Origin: Treponema sp.
Lineage (GTDB): Bacteria; Spirochaetota; Spirochaetia; Treponematales; Breznakiellaceae
Length of the DNA stretch: 11,652 nucleotides
Assembly (NCBI GenBank): GCA_009785045.1
Contig: WQXC01000047.1
Span: 1-11,652, forward strand
Reading direction: 5' to 3'
Under the pieces are notes generated by a model. That model ran no database searches and was not told where the DNA came from. It saw only the letters and a list, made by a program, of their open reading frames with translations. The position numbers and the translations under genes are program-made. Positions 6,689 to 11,652 of this stretch are shown in pieces. How positions within the stretch are numbered: the first letter of the stretch is position 1; the number at the start of each line of letters is the position of its first letter.

Positions 6689-7279
6689 ATGTCGACAAAA
6701 TGTCAAAGTTGCGGCGCTTTTCATACAAGAGATGCACTTATAAAAGGCGAAATCTGTCCTACTTGTGACGGACCCTATACCATCAGGAAATTACAGACCA
6801 TTGCGGCAATGCCTTTGCCTCAGGTAAATAAGTGTATTTCCATAATGCAGACCCAGTTAGCGGAGCAGCCTGCTGATATGCAGCTTAACCTTTCCATGGG
6901 TATTTGTTTCCTAAAACTAAAACAGTTAGAAAAAGCTCTATCATTCTTTGATAAAGCGATGATCGATAATTTCTCGGATCCCAATCCTTATTATTATGCA
7001 TCAATCTGTCTTCTTAAAGGAAAAAAGGCATTCCTTGCTATGAGGGACGAAATTGAAAAGATAGAAACAAATCTGGAATCTGCGAATAGTCTTGAACCCA
7101 GGCCGATTTTTTATTATTTTCAAGCTTATATAAAGTATGACTATTATAGTCGTAAAAGTTTAAACACAAGCCCCACATGGGAAGCAAAATTGGAAGAAGC
7201 AAAAAATGCAGGTTTAATGGAAGATGAAGTAGCGGAGTTTTATGCGCTTATTGGAGTTGAGCGCCCAAGTTGTATTTAA
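6689..7279 (+). CDS. Zinc-ribbon and TPR-repeat protein, unknown function
   Basis: This 196-residue protein starts with a small zinc ribbon: Cys5-x2-Cys8 and Cys23-x2-Cys26 (KCQSCGAF, EICPTCDGPY). A helical region follows with at least one clear TPR-like unit at about residues 60-100 (MGICFLKLKQLEKALSFFDKA, then the partner helix PYYYASICLLKGKKA). There is no signal peptide or membrane segment, so it should be cytoplasmic. Ribbon plus TPR suggests a scaffold or adaptor, with no catalytic residues apparent. It is the first gene of the module, directly behind the promoter and dyad. Zinc-ribbon proteins accompany SPFH proteins in other bacteria (for example Bacillus ydjG with ydjI), which supports a role with the downstream SPFH gene. 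That link is inferred from context. Confidence 0.75.
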   Translation: MSTKCQSCGAFHTRDALIKGEICPTCDGPYTIRKLQTIAAMPLPQVNKCISIMQTQLAEQPADMQLNLSMGICFLKLKQLEKALSFFDKAMIDNFSDPNPYYYASICLLKGKKAFLAMRDEIEKIETNLESANSLEPRPIFYYFQAYIKYDYYSRKSLNTSPTWEAKLEEAKNAGLMEDEVAEFYALIGVERPSCI

Positions 7280-7329
7280 GTTTGGCTTGTGCTGGACTAT
7301 AAATAAAATCTTATTTTAAGGAGAAAAAA

Positions 7330-8109
7330 ATGGGTTTGATTAAAGGTATTATCAAATTCTTATTCGGTTTCATCATTGGAATGATAACCGGAAAGAAACA
7401 AAAGCAAGAAATTGTTGTTGACCTTTCAGCTTATCGCACTGATGAGCAAGACAGAGCACTGCACTATTTCAGTGAAAAGAACAAGAAGGGCTGCATTGGA
7501 ACAATTAAAGGTTGCTTTAAGAAAAAACCTGCACCTAAAGTAGCAAAAGTAAAAAAGAAAGGCTGTTTCCCAAAGAAACTCGGCTTTATGTCCGATGCAG
7601 ATTACGATGCATTGGTAGCTTCTGTAATGAAGCGTCTTGACCTTAAGAACAAAGGTCTTACAAAACTTGCTCTTGACGAAAGCCAGGTTGAAAAAACCAT
7701 CCAGTTCGGAAACTATCTGTGGTATAACGACGAAGGCGAATTCGCCAGCGGCGCGAAACTCGGCGAAGACGGCAAATGGCGCAGTACAACTTATGAATCA
7801 ACATTCATATTCTTTACAAGAAACCAGATTGCAGCTTATCAGATTACATTCCACCTTGACTGGGAAAAACACGAAGAAGATACCTTTGAATATCACTACA
7901 AAGATATCACCGCTCTTCAGACATCCACAAAGCATGAAGACAAGATCGACCTTGATATTGGCGACACAGTATTCAAATGCTACAAGAATGAACTTTATAT
8001 TAAAGTACCCAATGACTCTTTCAAAATCAACTTAGGCAACAAGCCGACAGCAGAAGAAGAAAGCGCCATCCAGGGCATGAAGAGTTTACTTCGCGAGAAA
8101 AAAGCGTAA
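7330..8109 (+). CDS. Membrane-anchored lysine-rich protein with possible PH-like domain
   Basis: This protein has 259 residues and no family I can name. Residues 3-21 (KGIIKFLFGFIIGMITG) form a short glycine-spaced hydrophobic helix likely to insert in or lie on the membrane. Residues 50-83 are strongly basic and hold three K-G-C motifs at residues 53-55, 60-62 and 77-79. Residues about 125-245 are beta-rich and end in a helix (EESAIQGMKSLLREKKA), a layout reminiscent of bacterial PH-like domains; this is a guess from pattern, not from a diagnostic motif. AAGGAG at 7318-7323 sits 6 bases before the ATG. The gene lies 50 bases after the zinc-ribbon gene, and a hairpin follows it. Codon use appears more regular and rich in lysine AAG than its neighbours, hinting at high expression. 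Confidence 0.7.
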   Translation: MGLIKGIIKFLFGFIIGMITGKKQKQEIVVDLSAYRTDEQDRALHYFSEKNKKGCIGTIKGCFKKKPAPKVAKVKKKGCFPKKLGFMSDADYDALVASVMKRLDLKNKGLTKLALDESQVEKTIQFGNYLWYNDEGEFASGAKLGEDGKWRSTTYESTFIFFTRNQIAAYQITFHLDWEKHEEDTFEYHYKDITALQTSTKHEDKIDLDIGDTVFKCYKNELYIKVPNDSFKINLGNKPTAEEESAIQGMKSLLREKKA

Positions 8110-8121
8110 GTCGTAAAATTA

Positions 8122-8152
8122 AATTAAAGGTCGCGTTCTGCGGCCTTTAATT
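8122..8152 (+). terminator. Hairpin between the lysine-rich gene and the yidD-like gene
   Basis: AATTAAAGGTCGC (8122-8134) pairs with GCGGCCTTTAATT (8140-8152) around a 5-base loop, with a single G-U pair. The distal arm and following bases are T-rich, so it can act as an intrinsic terminator or attenuator. It could work in either direction, since the other flank is A-rich. It ends 7 bases before the GGAG ribosome site of the next gene, so partial read-through would set the level of the downstream genes. Confidence 0.6.
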
Positions 8153-8168
8153 ATTTTATGGAGTTGTT

Positions 8169-8651
8169 GTGGCAAAACGGGTTGTATCTGAAGAAGAACA
8201 GAAAGAAGTTGAAAAGTATGTTCTTGAGAAAGACTTGAACAGGCCAAAAACAAATATTCTTACTGTTATAAAAAGTTATTTTATTTTTAGTACCAGTACC
8301 CTTGGGGTAACAGTACTTGTTTATTTTTTTTTAAGGTTCTGTTTTCCTGATATAGCGCGGGAGATTGAACGTTCGGTCATTGAAAGACCTTTTCTTACAT
8401 TAATTATTGTTTGGGCCGCTTTTCATATTATAGGTTTTTTGGTTGTGCTTAAACAAATTGTAATTGGTTTTGTGCATTTGTATCAGCATTATTCGCCGGA
8501 AGATGTGCGGCGAAGCTGCCTTTTTAAACCAACATGTTCAGAATACATGCTGCTGGCAATAGAAAAATATGGTTTGTTAAAAGGTGTTTTTAAAAGTTTT
8601 GGAAGATTTAAAAGGTGTCATGGTGACATCTATTCAATAGATTATCCTTAA
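8169..8651 (+). CDS. YidD-like protein with two N-terminal membrane helices
   Basis: Residues 104-160 match the YidD family: LYQHYSP, then CLFKPTCSEYMLLAIEKYG with Cys117 and Cys123, and GRFKRC with Arg149-Cys150. YidD helps the YidC insertase place proteins in the inner membrane and is normally a 70-90 residue peripheral protein. Here the 160-residue protein carries an extra N-terminal part: a charged helix (residues 7-24) and two hydrophobic segments at about 33-56 and 75-100, making it integral. The classic ending with NP-(F/W)-x(n)-GxDPVP is reduced to HGDIYSIDYP. The GTG start is supported by GGAG at 8160-8163, 5 bases upstream. Its stop overlaps the ribosome site of the SPFH gene. It is probably a divergent paralogue serving this module, not the housekeeping yidD found in the rpmH-rnpA-yidC cluster. 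Confidence 0.8.
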   Translation: MAKRVVSEEEQKEVEKYVLEKDLNRPKTNILTVIKSYFIFSTSTLGVTVLVYFFLRFCFPDIAREIERSVIERPFLTLIIVWAAFHIIGFLVVLKQIVIGFVHLYQHYSPEDVRRSCLFKPTCSEYMLLAIEKYGLLKGVFKSFGRFKRCHGDIYSIDYP

Positions 8652-8656
8652 GGAGG
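8651..8656 (+). promoter_or_regulatory. Ribosome binding site that fixes the SPFH gene start
   Basis: AGGAGG, overlapping the last base of the upstream stop codon, lies 5 bases before the ATG at 8662. It shows that translation is meant to begin at 8662 although that frame closes after 25 codons. The TTG at 8718, which opens the long frame, has no such site. Confidence 0.8.
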
Positions 8657-8661
8657 AGTAT

Positions 8662-10010
8662 ATGCCTATATTTGGTAAAACAAACAGCTCAGAAGGCGGT
8701 TTCATGGATGTAATCCGTTGCGACCTGCCGGAGTATTAGTATGGAAATGGCGCCCGGATGTTGCGCAAGCTATCGGCGAAGATGAAAAATCAAGACATGG
8801 TGTTAATTCGTCAGTTAAAGAAAATGCCATTAGATATGGCTCAAGCCTTAAAGTAAACAACAGCGAAGTAGCAGTCTTTGTATATAATCAAAAAGACGGC
8901 CCTCTTATGGATTACATAGAAGGACCATATCAGGGTGCTATTAAAACAGCAAACTTCCCTGTACTTTCAAGGCTCGTAGGCGTTGGATTCGGCGGAGCTT
9001 CTCCGTTCCAGGCAGAAATATATTTTATTAACCTTGCCGGTATTAATACGATAGAATTTGGTACAAAATACTTTAACATTGTAGACACTATTAATAGTGA
9101 ATTTCCGTATCCTGTTACGATCAGGGGGAAATTGCAATTTAAGATTGTTGACTATAAGAAATTTATAGAAAAACGCAGGCTTATTAATTTTGATCTTGAA
9201 GATTTCAGAGTGCAGGTTAAAACTGCATTAGTTGGTCACATTAAAGGCGCTGTTCATAATATCGTTGCAGAGCAAAAAATAGCTGCGCATACAGTTGTTA
9301 CTCAATTTGATTCCATTAGAAAGGTTGTCACAGACCGGGTAAACAATGACTTGCAGGAAGAATATGCTGTTACGATTAACAGGATCGATTTTGATGCAGT
9401 AGAAACGGATCAAGAAAATGAAGATTACAAAGAATACATGGAAGCTACCCGCGAACAGGCGAAGAGACTCAAAGCTGCTCAGATTGATATGAAGATTAAA
9501 GACGGACATTATCAGGTTGACGGCGCGCACTTTGCTGTTCACCAGTTCAATCGTCAGGCAGACGTTGCGCAGACTGCAGCAGAGTCGCTCGGAAAAATGG
9601 GCGAAGGCGGCGGCGGCGGAATGGCTGGCATGGCAATGGGCGGAATGGCTGGTATGGCAATGGGCGGCATGATGGGCGGTATGATGGGCGGCATGATGCA
9701 GCAGCCTATGCAGCAGCAAATGCAGCAAATGCAGCCTGGTATGCAACAGCCCATGCAGCAGCAGCCAATGCAGCAGGGTGGTATGCCTCCTCCGCCTCCA
9801 GTTGTTCAATACAGCGTTGCAGTTAATGGTCAAACAATGGGACCCTTTGATATGAATTCGCTTATGCAGATGGTTCAAAACGGCCAGCTTACAAATAAAT
9901 CCATGGTATGGAAAAACGGAATGGCAAACTGGGCAGAAGCAGGAACAGTACAGGAACTGGCGCAGTTATTTATGCAAGCGCCTCCTCCGCCTCCGCCGCC
10001 GGCGCCGTAA
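8662..10010 (+). CDS. SPFH domain protein with C-terminal GYF-like domain, frameshifted near the start
   Basis: Translation from the ATG at 8662 gives MPIFGKTNSSEGGFMDVIRC and five more residues, then meets TAG at 8737. The rest continues in the next frame from LVWKWRP to 10010. Joining them restores EY-LVWKWRP, the usual SPFH/YdjI (virion core-like) N-terminus, and a protein of 449 residues. The SPFH domain spans about residues 20-250 (NSEVAVFVYNQKDGPLMDYI, TPYPVTIRGKL-type strands, EDFRVQVKTALVGHI). A helical stretch follows, then a Met/Gly/Gln-rich linker (about 316-378). A GYF-like domain comes at about 384-436 (GQTMGPFDMNSLMQM, SMVWKNGMANWAEAG), with a poly-proline tail. SPFH proteins scaffold membrane microdomains; Bacillus YdjI recruits PspA. 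Whether the frameshift is real or a one-base sequence error cannot be told from here. Confidence 0.82.
8734..8742 (+). other. Frameshift site in the SPFH gene
   Basis: The bases TATTAGTAT read Tyr-stop in the starting frame. One extra T after TAT would give Tyr-Leu-Val and join the two frames without any other change. The site is a short T run, where single-base loss is common. It does not fit the X-XXY-YYZ pattern of programmed -1 slippage. Confidence 0.8.
9621..9692 (+). repeat. In-frame tandem repeats coding Met/Gly-rich linker
   Basis: Two 24-base units (9621-9644 and 9645-9668, differing at two third positions) encode MAGMAMGG twice. Two 12-base units (9669-9680 and 9681-9692) then encode MMGG twice. 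An ATG-CAG-CAG-rich stretch encoding Met/Gln follows to about 9780. All units are multiples of 3, so copy-number change would keep the frame and alter linker length. Confidence 0.85.
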
Positions 10011-10028
10011 TTATTTAAGGAGTGTTTT

Positions 10029-10367
10029 ATGAAAGTTAATTTTGTCATGTTGCTTATTGCTTTAGCTATCGCAGCTCTTGCTGCTTTTGGTTTTTACTCC
10101 GGTCACAAGGGTGAATATCAGTTACTTATTACAATTGGCAGCGGATTAATGTTATTTATTTTTCTTTCGGGGATTATTGCAGTCGGTTTTGACGCCGGAG
10201 GCACAGCGAATGTAAGAGTTGTTTCAATACCGTTTTTGCTTGTTGGTCTTGTCAGCAATTTAATATTTGCATTTTTTATGGCAATGGCGCCCTACATCAT
10301 TGTTAACGGAATAATTATGATTCTGTACATTTTAATTTGCTACTCGGTTGTTAGAGCTTTAAAGTAG
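10029..10367 (+). CDS. Small four-helix membrane protein, unknown function
   Basis: This protein has 112 residues, nearly all hydrophobic, with four predicted membrane segments at about residues 4-22, 31-54, 64-86 and 87-107. The only polar stretches are GHKGEY (25-30), GFDAGGTANVR (53-63) and the C-terminal RALK. I do not recognise the family and see no catalytic motif. AAGGAG at 10017-10022 lies 6 bases before the ATG, and only 18 bases separate the gene from the SPFH gene, so it closes the module. A terminator hairpin follows. Its placement suggests a membrane partner of the SPFH protein, perhaps in the manner of NfeD-type partners, although its sequence shows no NfeD OB-fold domain. Confidence 0.7.
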   Translation: MKVNFVMLLIALAIAALAAFGFYSGHKGEYQLLITIGSGLMLFIFLSGIIAVGFDAGGTANVRVVSIPFLLVGLVSNLIFAFFMAMAPYIIVNGIIMILYILICYSVVRALK

Positions 10368-10401
10368 ATTTTTACATTTTTACATACGTTGTTTCTCGTT
10401 C

Positions 10402-10427
10402 TAATGCCGTCCTTCGGGACGGTATTA
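10402..10427 (+). terminator. Intrinsic terminator ending the membrane module
   Basis: TAATGCCGTCC (10402-10412) pairs with GGACGGTATTA (10417-10427) over 11 bases with one G-U pair and a stable UUCG tetraloop. The T tract after it is weak (TTGCTTCTC), so termination may be incomplete. It separates the module from the hisA promoter that follows directly. Confidence 0.7.
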
Positions 10428-10457
10428 TTGCTTCTCAAGCGTTATCTATTATATAAT
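10428..10457 (+). promoter_or_regulatory. Promoter of the hisA-hisIE fusion gene
   Basis: A perfect TATAAT (10452-10457) ends 5 bases before the ATG at 10463. The best upstream partner is TTGCTT (10428-10433) with an 18-base spacer, a weak -35. No purine-rich ribosome site is present. As with hisG, transcription should start at or beside the start codon. Confidence 0.6.
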
Positions 10458-10462
10458 GTCAT

Positions 10463-11652
10463 ATGGTCATAGCTTCGATTGATTTACAAAATGGAAAGGT
10501 CGTCCAGTTAAAGCAGGGCGATGAACTCGTTCTTCAGCGGGATAACGCCCTGGAATTGGCGGCGGAATTTGACCGTTACGGCGAAATTGCGGTCATAGAC
10601 CTGGATGCCGCCATGGGAAAGGGTTCCAATCTTGAAATTATTAAACCGCTTTTGCGAAAAGCCGAATGCAGGGTAGGCGGCGGTATTCGCACGCCTGCGC
10701 AGGCAAAAGAACTTGTAAGCCTGGGAGCCAGGAAAATTATTGTTGGCTCAAGCGCTTTTCGTATCGATGGCCGCTTTGCAGTTAATGTGCCCTTCCTGGA
10801 AGAAATGTCTAAAACAATAGGACGCCAACGGCTTATTGTCGCTGTGGATGCGCGCGCCGGTGAAATTGTCGTTGACGGCTGGAAAACTCCCACAGGGCTT
10901 AATCTTTTGCAAACTGCAAAAGCAGTTGAGCCGTATGCAGGAGAACTGCTTTTTACCTGTGTTGAACGCGAAGGTATGATGTCCGGTACAGACCTTGCTC
11001 TTGCGCAAATGCTGCGCGAGACAGTTTCCTGCCAAATCACCGTTGCAGGCGGTGTTTCAACATTAAACGAAATAGAAGAAATAGCCGCTCTTGGCTGCGA
11101 TGTGCAGCTTGGAATGGCAATTTATACAGGAAAAATAAACCTAACAGATGCATTTATAAGCTCCCTTAACTGGAACAAAGGGCAGCCGTCAGAGCTTAAT
11201 TCCATAGCTGCTATTCCCGGCGCTCCTGTTTTTATTGCGCACCGTCTTCTTTTGCCGGTAATTGTTCAGTCTTCTGACGGCCAGGTAATGATGACAGGCT
11301 TTGCTGACAAAGAAGCGTTAGGCGAAACATTTAAACGCGGTAATGTCTGTTTCCACAGCCGTACACGCAAAAAACTGTGGATGAAAGGCGAAAACTCCGG
11401 CAATGTATTAAAACTTTTACGTCTTCGCGCAGACTGCGACAGAGACGCAATCCTTGCAATCGCAGAGCCGCAAGGACCTGTTTGCCACACCGGCGCGTGG
11501 TCGTGTTTTGAAACAAACAAAGAGTATACGCTGGAACTCTTGCAGGAAATTATAACAGAACGTTTTAAAAATCCCGCGCCGGGTTCTTACACCGCAACAT
11601 TGGATGACGAACTTGTACGCGAAAAAATTATGGAAGAGGCGCAGGAATTGTG
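10463..11652 (+). CDS. hisA: HisA-HisI-HisE fusion (5' part, runs off the right edge)
   Basis: The frame is unbroken for 396 codons to the window end. Residues 1-233 are HisA, the ProFAR isomerase (step 4): Asp7 in ASIDLQNGKVV, GGGIRTPAQA, Asp129 in VAVDARAGEIVVDGW, and ITVAGGVSTL. After a linker of about 25 residues, residues 260-352 are HisI, phosphoribosyl-AMP cyclohydrolase (step 3): FHSRTRKKLWMKGENSGN, DCDRD with Cys325, CHTGAWSCF with Cys341, His342 and Cys348, the likely zinc ligands. From residue 354 the HisE pyrophosphohydrolase (step 2) begins: LLQEIITERF, GSYTATL, IMEEAQEL. The end of HisE is beyond the window. HisIE fusions are common; HisA fused ahead of HisIE is not an arrangement I know as standard. 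The start is fixed by HisA homology at residue 1. Confidence 0.92.
   Translation, partial: MVIASIDLQNGKVVQLKQGDELVLQRDNALELAAEFDRYGEIAVIDLDAAMGKGSNLEIIKPLLRKAECRVGGGIRTPAQAKELVSLGARKIIVGSSAFRIDGRFAVNVPFLEEMSKTIGRQRLIVAVDARAGEIVVDGWKTPTGLNLLQTAKAVEPYAGELLFTCVEREGMMSGTDLALAQMLRETVSCQITVAGGVSTLNEIEEIAALGCDVQLGMAIYTGKINLTDAFISSLNWNKGQPSELNSIAAIPGAPVFIAHRLLLPVIVQSSDGQVMMTGFADKEALGETFKRGNVCFHSRTRKKLWMKGENSGNVLKLLRLRADCDRDAILAIAEPQGPVCHTGAWSCFETNKEYTLELLQEIITERFKNPAPGSYTATLDDELVREKIMEEAQEL

Noticed and set aside
7282..7309. Possible second promoter TTGGCT-16-TAAAAT before the lysine-rich gene
   Set aside because: The -35 match is poor, the region is AT-rich so chance matches are expected, and the gene is well placed for read-through from 6624.
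8718..8720. TTG as the genuine start of the SPFH protein
   Set aside because: It has no ribosome site, and the upstream 25 codons from the ATG at 8662 encode the family's normal N-terminus behind a perfect AGGAGG.
8728..8745. Programmed -1 frameshift in the SPFH gene
   Set aside because: There is no X-XXY-YYZ slippery heptamer and no evident stem-loop just downstream; a lost base in a T run is simpler.
9621..9780. CRISPR-like array
   Set aside because: The repeats are short, directly adjacent, in frame and part of a protein-coding linker, with no spacers.
9228..9878. Minus-strand frame rich in His and Leu opposite the SPFH linker
   Set aside because: It arises from the CAG/ATG repeats read backwards and has no start signals.
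10576..11040. Minus-strand frames opposite hisA
   Set aside because: They are antisense shadows of conserved HisA codons, with no ribosome site or recognisable domain.

Overview
The window looks like chromosomal DNA from a free-living or gut-associated spirochaete, most likely a Treponema relative that makes its own histidine. Supporting signs are a CarD-type RNA polymerase regulator joined to ispD, a lipoprotein with a relaxed spirochaete-style lipobox, an oxygen-detoxifying flavodiiron protein pointing to an anaerobe, and an SPFH protein with a C-terminal GYF-like domain. The assignment is inferred from gene content, not from a marker gene. I see no tRNA, rRNA, CRISPR array, insertion sequence or phage gene, and no gene-free stretch over 300 bases.

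Layout. (1) 1-921: the 3' end of a fused flavodiiron protein, flavin reductase and rubredoxin. (2) 918-2159, minus strand: an Eis-like GNAT acetyltransferase, convergent with the first gene and sharing its TTAA stop. (3) 2205-4302: a tight carD-ispD-lipoprotein operon, divergent from the acetyltransferase. (4) 4334-6594: hisG-hisB-hisF, with a near-consensus promoter just ahead of hisG. (5) 6689-10367: five membrane-related genes (zinc-ribbon/TPR protein, lysine-rich anchored protein with a possible PH-like domain, YidD-like membrane protein, SPFH-GYF protein, small four-helix membrane protein). They start at a good promoter with a 16-bp dyad over its -10/start region and end at a UUCG-loop terminator. 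(6) 10463 to the right edge: one continuous frame holding HisA, then HisI, then the start of HisE.

How the genes work together. HisG, HisE, HisI, HisA, HisF and HisB cover histidine steps 1-4, the cyclase half of step 5, and step 6. HisH, HisC and HisD are not visible here. Fusing HisA to HisIE puts the consecutive steps 2, 3 and 4 on one chain. The five-gene block splits the his genes and recalls SPFH/zinc-ribbon envelope-stress cassettes such as Bacillus ydjFGHI. I read it as an uncharacterised membrane-maintenance module.

The most notable observations are the HisA-HisI-HisE fusion, the five-gene membrane module with its operator-like dyad, a one-base frameshift near the start of the SPFH gene, and start codons of hisG and hisA placed 5-6 bases after TATAAT boxes with no ribosome binding site, which predicts leaderless mRNAs.
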